Notes: generated by a model from the sequence alone, not told the origin. A DNA stretch of 32,739 nucleotides from Acidobacteriaceae bacterium (GCA_013361705.1 JABFXN010000290.1:1-32739); one strand, 5' to 3'; positions 23,872 to 32,342 are shown, numbered from the stretch's first letter. Numbers and translations are program-made.

Positions 23872-25860
23872 CTAAAGCTGAAGCGTCCAATCGAACGTGG
23901 TACCGCTCGCGGGCTGCGTCGTGGTTGCTTCCACACGCTCGCCGCGTTTTTCCAGCTCACCCTTGTCGACCGATCCTGGGATTCCAGGTCCCATCACGAT
24001 GTTGGGTTTCACCTGCGCATCGATCACCGCTGGGACAACAATGGTTGCCGTGAGTGACACGGACTGCGGCAACACGGGATGCAGCACAAAGCGGTTCTTC
24101 GCCACCGCATCGATGTTGCCATCGGCGTGCAACATCTCGGTATAGATGTGGGCGCCCTCAGCAGTGATCTCGTCGTGCACCGTTGCCGTACCTGCCGCCT
24201 TCAATGCAAAGGTGCGTCGATAACGCGTGAGACCCAGCGACGGTGCGTAGGCTGCCGCTCCCTCACCAATGACGATAAAACCGGTCTTCGTAAAGTTTGC
24301 CGATACGATATGCACCTGGTTCAGTCGGTCATAGTCATACTTCGCCCAGGCGTCATGACCGACGCCATCGGTTCCCTGCCCGTGCCCGTCAATCAGCAAC
24401 GTATTGTGATCGATGGTCTTGGGCACACCGGAGTATCCGGAGTCTCCCGTCAGATACGCTCCATGCGCCCAGATGATGAAGCTATTCACATCGGGATGGG
24501 CATGGCCCTGTTCGAAGTGCCAGTCCGGGAGCTGTTTCTTCAACGCTGCTGCAGCATGGCCCTCCGCCGGCCCGCTCTTGAAAGCGGCTGCTGTGGCATT
24601 CTTTCCCCAGTCACTGCGCCAAAAGACGACATCGTGGTCGCGGAACCAGTGCGAGGCCGACACCTGCTCCATTGGCTCCGGCTTCAACGTGGAATCGCGC
24701 CAGGCCAGAGTCCACCACTCCTCCTGGCTTGTATGACCTTGCGACTTCATCCAATCGGCAACGCCCTGAATCTCTGCGCTGTGAAAGCGCGCTGCAAGAT
24801 CATAGAGAAGGTTGTAGTTGCTCTCGAAGTGTCCTCCGGGATGGCTGCGTTCGTAGTCATCTCCCCGGCGCGAGCGTGTAACACCGCCTTCGAAGACATC
24901 GCCGAAGTCGAACATCATCTCGCCGCCCGGAGTCAGGCTGTGGGCGGCATAGAGATGTGTCTCGCGAAGTCCTGGCTGATCGAAGAGATCTTCTCCCGTG
25001 GCATGACGTAATGCGTCGAGATAGTGAATGATCCACGGTGTTGCGAAGATCCAGTACTCGAAGCCCTCGAAGTAATATCCATCCTTCGAATAGGTCTTCA
25101 GCACACGGTCATAGATGGCACGCGATAGCGCAGCCCACTGCTGCGCCTCTGGCGTCTCACCATAAAGAGCATAGGAAGCAACCGCCAGCCCTGCGATGGG
25201 AATGAAGGTGTGGTTCTGGCTGTAACTCCACGTGCGTCCCGGCTTCGGAGCGAAATAATCGTAGAGCAGCCGTGCATGCCGCGTGATGCAGGCGCGGTAC
25301 ATTTCGCGCTCCTGCGGCGTCAGGTCGTTGTAGAGGAGGTCGTAGGCGATCCCCATGCCGTAGAGCAGATGTCCGGCAGCGAGGTCGACATTCGGCTTGC
25401 TCCAGCTATAGCCCCAGATCTGATAGCTGACCGCGGCATCCATGTAGCGGCGCAGTCCAGCAAGTACCTTCGGATCGCGATCGATCGAATACACAAACGC
25501 CGCCTCCGCAATCGCAAGGGCGACGTCATTCTGCGCACGGCGCTTCTCTGCCGGAGGAGGAGGTGGATCACCCTTGAAGATGCGGAGGCTTGCCAGCCGC
25601 TCCTGCCAGAATTGCTTCTGCGGACCATGCGCCTTATGGCGCAGCGCCGCCAACTCAGCAGCAGTAAAGTACACACGCGGGTGCACGTTGGCGAGTTCCG
25701 GCTTTATGGCAGAGTGCAGAGACTTCATCTCATCGGCGAGGTAGATCTTCCTGCCGCCGGTGTCTTTCGGTCCCAGAGATTCCTCGGCGCTTTGGGCATG
25801 AAGGCCGCGAACTCCAAAGCCGGCAACCATCACACAAAGAAGCGTTATCTGCCGCGTCAT
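23872..25860 (-). CDS. Heparinase II/III-like polysaccharide lyase family protein, secreted
   Basis: 662 residues. The signal peptide is MTRQITLLCVMVAGFGVRGLHAQ. After HPRVYFTAAELAALR, an alpha/alpha toroid domain (about 70-390) carries Ser-Gln-Asn216-His217 and GYYFEGFEYW (261-270), regions holding catalytic Asn/His/Tyr residues in related lyases. The C-terminal beta-sandwich contains Gly-His453-Ala-His455-Pro-Asp, a likely metal-binding or catalytic motif of heparinase II/III-like proteins. Such enzymes cleave uronic-acid-containing glycans by beta-elimination (families PL12, PL15, PL17, PL21). The exact family and substrate cannot be read from sequence alone. Start: an in-frame GTG at 25914 would put the operator inside the gene, so ATG 25860 is preferred. 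Confidence 0.85.
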   Translation of the reverse strand: MTRQITLLCVMVAGFGVRGLHAQSAEESLGPKDTGGRKIYLADEMKSLHSAIKPELANVHPRVYFTAAELAALRHKAHGPQKQFWQERLASLRIFKGDPPPPPAEKRRAQNDVALAIAEAAFVYSIDRDPKVLAGLRRYMDAAVSYQIWGYSWSKPNVDLAAGHLLYGMGIAYDLLYNDLTPQEREMYRACITRHARLLYDYFAPKPGRTWSYSQNHTFIPIAGLAVASYALYGETPEAQQWAALSRAIYDRVLKTYSKDGYYFEGFEYWIFATPWIIHYLDALRHATGEDLFDQPGLRETHLYAAHSLTPGGEMMFDFGDVFEGGVTRSRRGDDYERSHPGGHFESNYNLLYDLAARFHSAEIQGVADWMKSQGHTSQEEWWTLAWRDSTLKPEPMEQVSASHWFRDHDVVFWRSDWGKNATAAAFKSGPAEGHAAAALKKQLPDWHFEQGHAHPDVNSFIIWAHGAYLTGDSGYSGVPKTIDHNTLLIDGHGQGTDGVGHDAWAKYDYDRLNQVHIVSANFTKTGFIVIGEGAAAYAPSLGLTRYRRTFALKAAGTATVHDEITAEGAHIYTEMLHADGNIDAVAKNRFVLHPVLPQSVSLTATIVVPAVIDAQVKPNIVMGPGIPGSVDKGELEKRGERVEATTTQPASGTTFDWTLQL

Positions 25861-25889
25861 CAACCTGCTTGCCTTCGCGCCGGAACAAT

Positions 25890-25905
25890 GTGTTATCGTT
25901 ATCAC
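25890..25905. promoter_or_regulatory. Candidate LacI-family operator in a divergent promoter region
   Basis: GTGTTATCGTTATCAC matches its own reverse complement at 12 of 16 positions and has the central CG typical of LacI-family operators. It lies 30 bases from the lyase start and 73 from the transporter start, well placed to control both. The LacI-type regulator encoded at 29901-30953 is the obvious candidate to bind it, by inference. Confidence 0.45.
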
Positions 25906-25977
25906 CCGAAGCACACTACATCACTCCGTGTGCCGAAGACAAGTCCAAATTGTTTTGCATCGAGGTCCGCCGCGAAG

Positions 25978-27273
25978 ATGCCTTCACAATCGACACATTC
26001 GACAACGGTACTCGCCGTGCGGCCTCTTCATGGACTTCGCTGGTATCTCATCGGCCTGATCTTTATTGCCACCTGCATCAACTACATCGACCGCAGCAGC
26101 ATTGGCCTGCTCTTCACGCGGTTCGGCGCGGAGATACACGTCTCCCGCGAATCCTATAGCTGGGTAGGGGCCATGCTACTGCTCGCCTACACTGTCAGCC
26201 AAAGCGTCTCCGGGCGTGTCTATGACCGTTATGGCGCGCGCCTTGGCTTCACGCTCTCCATCGTGATCTGGTGCGTGGCGGCCATGGCGCACTCACTCAT
26301 CACCGGCTTTGCCGGCTTCGCGGCAGCTTCGTTCTTCCTTGGTCTGGGCGAGGCAGGCAACTGGCCAGGCGCAGCCAAGGTCGTGGCCGAATGGTTTCCG
26401 CAACGCGAGCGCGCCGTCGGCATGGCGATCTTCAACGGCGGAGCCTCCATGGGCGCCGTCATCGGCCCGCCGCTGGTCGCCGCTTTTCTGGAACCCGCCT
26501 TCGGATGGCGCGTCACCTTCGTCATTCTCGGCTCACTTGGTTTCTTCTGGCTCATCGCATGGCTGGCGATGTATCGCCCGCTGAACAGCCATCCACGTCT
26601 CTCGGAAGAAGAGCGCACCCTGATCTTCGACGGACAGCCTGCGAAGGCAGCACAGGCTTCCCCTTCCCTCGCGCAGATCCTGCGCCATCGCCAGACCTGG
26701 GGCATCCTGATGGCTCGCCTGCTGGTCGATCCCATCTGGTGGCTCTACATTCTGTGGCTACCTACGTATCTGAAAGATGTGCATCATCTTTCTCTGAAAG
26801 ATATTGGAGCCTTCCAGTGGTTTCCGTATCTGTGTGCCGCCGCGGGCTCGCTCTTTGGCGGATGGCTCGCTGGCCGGTTGATCACACGCGGACGCAGCGT
26901 GAACTCTTCCCGCAAGCTTGTGATCGGCGCGGCAGCCTGCCTGATGCCTTTCGGCATCTTTGCCGCACACGCGCACAGCACCGGCACGGCGCTGGCCTGT
27001 ATCGCAGTGGTGCTCTTCGGCTTCCAGATGTGGATCTCGAATGTGCAGACGCTGCCCAGCGATTTCTTTTCCAGCGCTGCTGTCGGCTCCGTCGCCGGTA
27101 TGGGCGGTACCGCTGCCGGGCTGAGCAGCCTGTTCTTCAATCTCTGCACCGGCTGGTTGGTAACGCATCTCGGCTATAGTTTCGTGCTCACGCTCGCCGG
27201 TGTGCTCGGCCCTATCGGCGCAATCGTTCTCTTTCTCCTCGTCGGCCCAATCCAGCGGCTGCAACACCAATAA
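25978..27273 (+). CDS. MFS transporter, anion:cation symporter (hexuronate/sugar-acid) family
   Basis: 431 residues with 12 predicted helices. Helix 1 contains RWYLIGLIFIATCINYIDRS, where Asn-Tyr-Ile-Asp-Arg is the hallmark of ACS-family members such as ExuT and GudP. The loop 2-3 motif is present as Asp-Arg-Tyr-Gly-Ala-Arg. The family usually imports monovalent organic anions, mainly sugar acids, with protons. The ATG at 25978 gives the normal length. Only a distant GAGG (12 bases) serves as ribosome binding site, so the start is moderately sure. It heads the operon with the SDR and esterase genes, divergent from lyase and receptor. Confidence 0.9.
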   Translation: MPSQSTHSTTVLAVRPLHGLRWYLIGLIFIATCINYIDRSSIGLLFTRFGAEIHVSRESYSWVGAMLLLAYTVSQSVSGRVYDRYGARLGFTLSIVIWCVAAMAHSLITGFAGFAAASFFLGLGEAGNWPGAAKVVAEWFPQRERAVGMAIFNGGASMGAVIGPPLVAAFLEPAFGWRVTFVILGSLGFFWLIAWLAMYRPLNSHPRLSEEERTLIFDGQPAKAAQASPSLAQILRHRQTWGILMARLLVDPIWWLYILWLPTYLKDVHHLSLKDIGAFQWFPYLCAAAGSLFGGWLAGRLITRGRSVNSSRKLVIGAAACLMPFGIFAAHAHSTGTALACIAVVLFGFQMWISNVQTLPSDFFSSAAVGSVAGMGGTAAGLSSLFFNLCTGWLVTHLGYSFVLTLAGVLGPIGAIVLFLLVGPIQRLQHQ

Positions 27274-27303
27274 CGCAACTCATTCACAAAGGGGACCCTC
27301 TTC

Positions 27304-28056
27304 ATGGCGGCATCACTCGACAATCAACTGGCAATCGTCTTCGGTGGAGGCCGTGACATCGGCGCGGCTATCGCACTTGAGCTCGCATCGCGCGGCGCGG
27401 ACGTCGCCCTGAGCTACAACAGTTCCGAGCCTTCGCAGGTCGTCGCAGCCATCGAGTCGAAGCAGCGCAAGTGCAAAGCCTACAAAGTCGACGCTCTGGA
27501 CACGGCGGCGATTCGCAGCTTCGTCAGCTCATCGGCAAAAGACTTCGGTAAACCCGTCAACATCCTGGTCAATGTTGTCGGCGGCCTGGTCGCCCGCAAG
27601 AAGATGGAAGAGATGGACGATGCCTTCTGGGACTACGTGCTTGCATTGAATGTCCGCTCTGTCTTTGCCGCGACCCAGGCCACGCTGCCTGTCATGACCG
27701 ACGGTGGCGCCGTCGTGAACGTCGCCTCGCAGGCCGGACGTGACGGTGGCGGTCCCGGCGGCATCGCCTACGGAGCCTCAAAGGGCGCACTGATGTCGAT
27801 GACGCGCGGCCTGGCCAAGGAGCTTGGGCCGCGCCGTATCCGCGTCAACGCCGTCTGCCCAGGCATGATCGCCACCAAGTTTCATGACGACTTCACCACG
27901 CCCGAGGTTCGCCAGCGTGTCGCCGGCATGACGCCGCTTGGCCGTGAAGGCAAGGCCGAAGAGGTTGCCACCCTGGTCGCCTTCCTCGCCGGCAACGATG
28001 CCGCCTTCGTCAACGGAGCGAACGTCGACATTAACGGCGGAATCCTCTTCAGCTAA
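27304..28056 (+). CDS. Short-chain dehydrogenase/reductase
   Basis: 250 residues, a classical SDR. The NAD(P)-binding turn is Gly14-Gly15-Gly16-Arg-Asp-Ile-Gly20 (variant of TGxxxGIG), the Asn-Ala-Gly position reads Asn90-Val-Val-Gly, and the catalytic triad is Ser142, Tyr156, Lys160. Pro186-Gly follows as usual. In uronate polysaccharide pathways SDRs reduce unsaturated-uronate products (4-deoxy-L-erythro-5-hexoseulose uronate reductase) or act as KduD-type enzymes. That substrate is inferred from the neighbouring lyase and sugar-acid transporter. AAAGGGG precedes the ATG. It lies 30 bases after the transporter gene. Confidence 0.92.
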   Translation: MAASLDNQLAIVFGGGRDIGAAIALELASRGADVALSYNSSEPSQVVAAIESKQRKCKAYKVDALDTAAIRSFVSSSAKDFGKPVNILVNVVGGLVARKKMEEMDDAFWDYVLALNVRSVFAATQATLPVMTDGGAVVNVASQAGRDGGGPGGIAYGASKGALMSMTRGLAKELGPRRIRVNAVCPGMIATKFHDDFTTPEVRQRVAGMTPLGREGKAEEVATLVAFLAGNDAAFVNGANVDINGGILFS

Positions 28057-28066
28057 GGAGCCTGCC

Positions 28067-28999
28067 ATGCGCTCTTTCTTGTCGCTGGCCATTGGCCTTG
28101 TGGCTTCAACCCTCGTCGCACCGGCGCAGATGCCGCAGCCCGGTCTGCAGCATCCGCCGGTGACGACGGAGTTCATTGCCCTTCCTGACACCGCCACCCG
28201 CGTTACGCCGATCGAGCACAAGAACATCACCTACCTGCATGCCAGCGGTGTTGATCTTCAGCTCGATGTCTATCAGCAGCCCGGCGATAAACCCGCGCCT
28301 GTCATCGTGTACTTTCACGGCGGCGCCTGGTGGAAGAATGGGCGGCCCAGATCCGCCGCCGGCTTTCACTCCCTGCTGTCAATGGGCTTCTCGCTCGTCA
28401 TGGTGGAGTACCGCCTGACCGGCGTTGCACCTGCCCCGGCAGCAATTCAGGATTCACGCTGTGCTCTCTCCTGGGTGAAGAAGAACGCCTCTGCATATAA
28501 CTTCGACACCAACGAGATCATCGCCTTCGGCACTTCCTCCGGCGGGCACCAGGCACTGATGGCAGGCATGCTGCCCGCATCCAACGATGTCGACCTGCCG
28601 CAGTGTAAGAATCAACCAAAGACCGCCGCCATTCTGGACTTTTACGGCATCAGTGATGTCTCGGAGCTACTGCATGACGGCTTCACCCTGAAACAGAGCG
28701 CATCACGCTGGATTGGTGACGGCCCCAACGCGATTGCACTGGCCAAGGCCATGTCGCCGCTCACCTACATCCGCGCCGGCCTGCCACCCATCTTCATCGT
28801 GCATGGAGACAGCGACCCTGTGGTCCCCTATGAGCAATCGCAGCGTCTGCTCGGGGGGCTTCACGCCGTTCAAGTACCGGCAACGCTTTTCACCGTTCCC
28901 GGCGGGGAACATGGCAAGTTCACGCAGCAACAGTCCCTTGAGATCGGGGAGGCCCTACGCCGCTTTCTGGCTGAGAATCACCTGCTGCTGGCGCGATGA
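28067..28999 (+). CDS. Secreted alpha/beta-hydrolase esterase
   Basis: 310 residues with an N-terminal signal peptide (MRSFLSLAIGLVASTLVAPAQ). The oxyanion-hole motif HGGAWW is at about 86-91, the nucleophile elbow Gly-Thr-Ser-Ser-Gly-Gly near 159-164, the Asp is in HGDSDPVVP, and the His in GGEHGKF. This is the esterase/lipase (acetylesterase, BD-FAE-like) group, which removes acyl or feruloyl groups from glycans or small esters. AAGGAG is 6 bases before the ATG, and the gene is 10 bases after the SDR. Its last 22 bases overlap the end of the convergent SGNH hydrolase gene. Confidence 0.9.
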   Translation: MRSFLSLAIGLVASTLVAPAQMPQPGLQHPPVTTEFIALPDTATRVTPIEHKNITYLHASGVDLQLDVYQQPGDKPAPVIVYFHGGAWWKNGRPRSAAGFHSLLSMGFSLVMVEYRLTGVAPAPAAIQDSRCALSWVKKNASAYNFDTNEIIAFGTSSGGHQALMAGMLPASNDVDLPQCKNQPKTAAILDFYGISDVSELLHDGFTLKQSASRWIGDGPNAIALAKAMSPLTYIRAGLPPIFIVHGDSDPVVPYEQSQRLLGGLHAVQVPATLFTVPGGEHGKFTQQQSLEIGEALRRFLAENHLLLAR

Positions 29000-29820
29000 C
29001 TGCCTGCAGCGAGCGTCTTCTCGATGGCCTTTTCGACCAGAGGCTCCATCAGAACGTAGCCTTCCGCCGTGGGATGAAGACCGTCTTTCGTAATCTCCGG
29101 ACGCAGCCGATCTTTCCCATCGGATACAGCGTTGTAGAAGTCCACGTACTCATAGCCGCGCTGCGCTGCCTGCTCTTTCAACCACGCATTCAGTTGCAGG
29201 ATCTGGTCCGGCGGCCTGGCTTCTGAGCGCTTCTGATAGACATCATTAATCGGAAGGATCGAACACACCACCACGGGAATCTTATTCGCCTGCGCCAGCT
29301 CAAAGACGCTGAGGAAGTTGCCCTCGATAAAACCCAGCAGATCCGGCACCTTGAAAGTAGCGAGATCATTTGTTCCGGCAAAGATCACCATTGCCGCCGG
29401 CTTCAGCGCAATGACGTCAGGCCGCATGCGGATCAGCATCTGCGGGACATTCTGTCCTCCGATACCGCGGTTAATGGGAATGAACTTATCGTGATCGTGC
29501 TGGAAATAGCTGCTGACCTTCGGTCCGCCCCAGTTGTGCGTGATGGAATCGCCGAGGAACACAACTCGCGGCTTTATATCAGATCGCTGCATCACCCTGG
29601 CATCATCCTCCGCGTACCAGGAGATCGCTGCCCAGTCCGGCAGACGCTGCTTCAACCGCTGTACGTCGGCGGCGACTCGCTGCACCTCCTGCTCCATACG
29701 TTGCACCTCTCCCACACCGGTTGCGGTTGGAGGAGCGTCATTCGGAACAGGCGCGGGAACAGTCTGCGTCCAGGCGGACGAGGTCACAAGCCCCAGCAGA
29801 AGGAGAGAAAGAGCACGCAT
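28978..29820 (-). CDS. Secreted SGNH/GDSL-family hydrolase (probable carbohydrate esterase)
   Basis: 280 residues. A signal peptide (MRALSLLLLGLVTSSAWTQ) is followed by a short coiled-coil segment (about 38-60). All four SGNH blocks are present: Ser92 in GDSIT, Gly121 in NRGIGGQN, Asn151 in GTND, and Asp246/His249 in DGLHP. Related proteins are platelet-activating-factor acetylhydrolase-like or glycan acetylesterases. Together with the convergent alpha/beta esterase it would deacylate the incoming polysaccharide. AAAGGTG lies before the ATG. It is divergent from the LacI-type regulator with 80 bases between. Confidence 0.92.
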   Translation of the reverse strand: MRALSLLLLGLVTSSAWTQTVPAPVPNDAPPTATGVGEVQRMEQEVQRVAADVQRLKQRLPDWAAISWYAEDDARVMQRSDIKPRVVFLGDSITHNWGGPKVSSYFQHDHDKFIPINRGIGGQNVPQMLIRMRPDVIALKPAAMVIFAGTNDLATFKVPDLLGFIEGNFLSVFELAQANKIPVVVCSILPINDVYQKRSEARPPDQILQLNAWLKEQAAQRGYEYVDFYNAVSDGKDRLRPEITKDGLHPTAEGYVLMEPLVEKAIEKTLAAGSHRASSR

Positions 29821-29836
29821 GAAGTCACCTTTCAGT

Positions 29837-29852
29837 TAGCGTTACCACGCTA
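29837..29852. promoter_or_regulatory. Possible operator between SGNH hydrolase and LacI regulator genes
   Basis: TAGCGT-TACC-ACGCTA has perfect 6-base arms around a 4-base centre. It sits 17 bases from the hydrolase start and 49 from the regulator start, suiting control of either gene. It differs in sequence from the candidate at 25890-25905, so the two sites may not be bound by the same protein. Confidence 0.35.
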
Positions 29853-29900
29853 TGGTTCCGGTGTGATATTGTCAACGGCATCTATCTCCGCAGTGCACGC

Positions 29901-30953
29901 ATGAAACCTTCTTCCCCTGCCCTGAAACGTCCCGCCACCCTGAGCGATATTGCACGGCTCGCCGAAGTCTCTACAATGACGGCGTCGCGCGCTATCAATG
30001 AAAGCGGATATGTCAGCGACGAGGTCCGGCGGCGCGTGATGAAGGCCGCCAACAAGCTGGGCTACCGGCCGAACATGCTGGCGCGCCAGCTTAAGGGGAA
30101 GAAGCTGAATGCTATCGGCATCCTTCTGCCAGACATCGCGAATCCCTTCGCCTCGGCGCTGGTCAACGGCATCAAGCAGGTCTGCGACGAGCAGACCTTC
30201 ACTACCTTCATTGCCACCAGCGACCGCTCCGTTGAAGAAGAACAGACGAGCCTGCAATCGTTCATCGACCACCGCGTCGATGGTCTGATCGTCGCTACTC
30301 ACGGTACTCCCAGGAGCGATAAGGTCCTGCAGAAGATCGCGCAGCAGAAGGTACCTATGGTGACGATCGGACATCCGGTCAACTCGCCGGGGATCGACTC
30401 CGTTACAGCCAATCACTACCGGGGAGCCTTCGACGCCGTACAGCATCTGATCAAAGCCGGCCATCGCCGCATCGGGTTCCTCGGCATCGCTCCCGGCGAA
30501 GGCGCTTCGCTCCGCCGCTACCAGGGCTATCTGGCGGCGTTGGAAGAGGCAGGCATTAAGCCACTTGAGGAATACACTGCCGGGCCAACGGAGAGCCTTG
30601 CCTTCTCTACCCAGCAGGATGGTTACGAGGCGTTGCTGCAGCTCGCAAAGCTGCGCCGCCCCCCAACAGCCTACTTCGCCCGTAACGATTACACGGCACT
30701 CGGCGCCATGCATGCGGCGCGCACACTCGGTCTGCGCATTCCCGACGATATCGCCATTGCCGGCTTTGACGACATTCCACTGGCTGCCTTTGCCGCGCCT
30801 CCGTTAACTACCGTCTCGCAGCCGATCGATGCGCAGGGGCAGCAGGCGGCCCGCTTCCTTCTGGAGCGCATTCAAAACCCTGCCCTCGCACCGCGAAGCG
30901 CCATGATGGAGTGCCGCCTGGTCGTCCGCAAGTCAAGTGTCGCTGGGCGATAG
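29901..30953 (+). CDS. LacI/GalR-family transcriptional regulator
   Basis: 350 residues. The N-terminal HTH (about 13-60) reads TLSDIARLAEVSTMTASRAI with the hinge-helix region NMLARQLKGKK. The periplasmic-binding-protein-like effector domain spans about 69-340, with typical IGILLPDIANPFAS and AIAGFDDIPLA segments. It senses a sugar or sugar derivative and usually represses nearby catabolic genes. Its place at the end of the lyase/transporter/esterase cluster suggests it controls that cluster. No clear ribosome binding site precedes the ATG, but the HTH begins at the normal distance from it. Confidence 0.94.
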   Translation: MKPSSPALKRPATLSDIARLAEVSTMTASRAINESGYVSDEVRRRVMKAANKLGYRPNMLARQLKGKKLNAIGILLPDIANPFASALVNGIKQVCDEQTFTTFIATSDRSVEEEQTSLQSFIDHRVDGLIVATHGTPRSDKVLQKIAQQKVPMVTIGHPVNSPGIDSVTANHYRGAFDAVQHLIKAGHRRIGFLGIAPGEGASLRRYQGYLAALEEAGIKPLEEYTAGPTESLAFSTQQDGYEALLQLAKLRRPPTAYFARNDYTALGAMHAARTLGLRIPDDIAIAGFDDIPLAAFAAPPLTTVSQPIDAQGQQAARFLLERIQNPALAPRSAMMECRLVVRKSSVAGR

Positions 30954-30973
30954 ATCACCATATCGGCACGCAT

Positions 30974-31588
30974 TCAGATCAGGATCCGTTCCGCCAACCG
31001 AACCATTTGCTCCACCGCATCTTCCGCTGCCAATCCCTCGGCGACAAAGGTGTCGAAGAATTCGAATGAGGTGAAGGTGTAGAGGGCTGCGGCGGCTTCG
31101 CTGGGCGGCAGCGCCATTGCGCGTGCAAAGCGATTGGCGAGAACCTCCGCCGCGCCACGGCGGCGAGCATAGCGGGATGAGACGGCCTGACCGAAGGCAA
31201 GGTCCAGGGCGGCGATGCCGTGAATGCGGCGGATCAGCACGCGTTCGTTGCTCCAGAACCGCGTAAACACACGCACAAATCCACGCACAGCAATGCGTGC
31301 GTCGGTTCCATGCATCACCTCTCGCATCTGCTCCATACCGGCGCCGAGGGCGATTTGATCGAAGAGCGCGGCGATGATGCCTTCCTTGTTGCCAAAGAGG
31401 TTGTTCAGTGTCTGCCGCGAGATACCGCTCTTCGCCGAGACCTTCTCCATGGTGAACTCGGCCGCGCCACCCTTCTTCAGCAACTTTCGCGCTGTTCGCA
31501 GTACCCGCTCCCGGGTGGCGTCAGACTGCACCGCGCGCTGCCCAAGCGTGTATGGACGTTTGGCAGGCGGCGGTCGTCGGGGCGGCAT
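30974..31588 (-). CDS. TetR/AcrR-family transcriptional regulator
   Basis: 204 residues. A Pro/Arg-rich N-terminal tail (1-20) precedes the HTH (about 44-68: FTMEKVSAKSGISRQTLNNLFGNKEGII), the standard TetR arrangement. The C-terminal ligand-binding part is helical and not recognisable to a specific ligand. The ATG has no Shine-Dalgarno sequence, but TAGAAT ends 8 bases before it, which fits a leaderless transcript. It is divergent from the membrane protein at 31654 and converges on the LacI gene with a 20-base gap. It probably represses itself and its divergent neighbour. Confidence 0.92.
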   Translation of the reverse strand: MPPRRPPPAKRPYTLGQRAVQSDATRERVLRTARKLLKKGGAAEFTMEKVSAKSGISRQTLNNLFGNKEGIIAALFDQIALGAGMEQMREVMHGTDARIAVRGFVRVFTRFWSNERVLIRRIHGIAALDLAFGQAVSSRYARRRGAAEVLANRFARAMALPPSEAAAALYTFTSFEFFDTFVAEGLAAEDAVEQMVRLAERILI

Positions 31589-31594
31589 GGGGGT

Positions 31595-31646
31595 ATTCTA
31601 GAACCGAAGTTTTAACTGGACAATATGTCTATTTAAATTCTAGAGT
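31595..31646. promoter_or_regulatory. Symmetric divergent promoters with a shared operator
   Basis: On the - strand TTGTCC (31624-31619), 17 bases, then TAGAAT (31601-31596) leads to the TetR start 8 bases on. On the + strand TGGACA (31617-31622), 18 bases, then TAGAGT (31641-31646) leads to the ATG at 31654, 7 bases on. GACA-ATA-TGTC (31619-31629) overlaps both -35 elements, and ATTCTAGA is repeated at 31595-31602 and 31637-31644, 42 bases apart. One repressor dimer here would block both genes. Confidence 0.5.
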
Positions 31647-31653
31647 GCTAGCC

Positions 31654-32310
31654 ATGTCGACCGTGCCCTTGTCTTCGCCCACAACACGGTTTCCACGATG
31701 GCTGCGGATCTTCTTCTGGTTCTGCATTGTTATCGCTGTCGCCGTGGTGACGCGTCGCGTCGTCTCCTTCCTGGTGCCGGCTCGCAACGCGCCACCCATG
31801 ATGGTGAGCGTGGAAGAGGCATTCATGAGCCGCAAGGCACTCACGCTGGCGCACATTCTGCCCGCAGGAGCGCTGGTGCTGCTGCTCCCGTTTGTTCTGC
31901 GGCGCGGACCCGGAACAAGGCGCGGTCTTGAAGGTGCAGTCTATGCGCTGGGGTTTATCCTCGGCATCACTGCCTATGCGATGAGCGGGCATCCGGTCGG
32001 CGGGATCATCGAACGTTCGGCGGTACTGTTCTTCAACACTCTCTATCTCTTCTGCCTGACACGGTCGTTTCTTCTATGGAGTTCCAGAGCGTTTCCGTTG
32101 GCGGGACGATGGCTGCTGCGCGCCATGGGTATCCTGTTGGGGATTGCGACGACGCGGCCCGTCATGGGTGTCTTCTTCGCGACCAGCACACTTACACATA
32201 TGACACCGCAGCAGTTCTTCGGCATTGCTTTCTGGATCGGCTTTTCCATCAATACGATTGTGATTGAGCTGTGGCTGAGAAGGCATCCTCTTCCCCAAGT
32301 TAGTGCGTAA
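31654..32310 (+). CDS. DUF2306-like integral membrane protein
   Basis: 218 residues with about six or seven membrane helices. The segment with LTLAHILPAGALVLLLPFVLRR and the Arg/Gly-containing turn before the next helix resemble DUF2306-type proteins; function is unknown. The start ATG 31654 is chosen because the upstream in-frame sequence overlaps the TetR gene and promoter, and TAGAGT 7 bases before suggests a leaderless mRNA. Likely controlled by the divergent TetR protein, which then would sense a compound connected with this membrane protein. Confidence 0.75.
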   Translation: MSTVPLSSPTTRFPRWLRIFFWFCIVIAVAVVTRRVVSFLVPARNAPPMMVSVEEAFMSRKALTLAHILPAGALVLLLPFVLRRGPGTRRGLEGAVYALGFILGITAYAMSGHPVGGIIERSAVLFFNTLYLFCLTRSFLLWSSRAFPLAGRWLLRAMGILLGIATTRPVMGVFFATSTLTHMTPQQFFGIAFWIGFSINTIVIELWLRRHPLPQVSA

Positions 32311-32342
32311 CGACAAAATTTAGAAGCAGTAGATTCTCGTTG

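Noticed and set aside
24079-25011. 310-codon + strand frame opposite the lyase gene
   Set aside because: The lyase on the - strand has a signal peptide and family motifs; the opposite frame has none.
29850-30713. 287-codon - strand frame opposite the LacI gene
   Set aside because: The LacI protein is complete with HTH and effector domain on the + strand; the antisense frame is a shadow.
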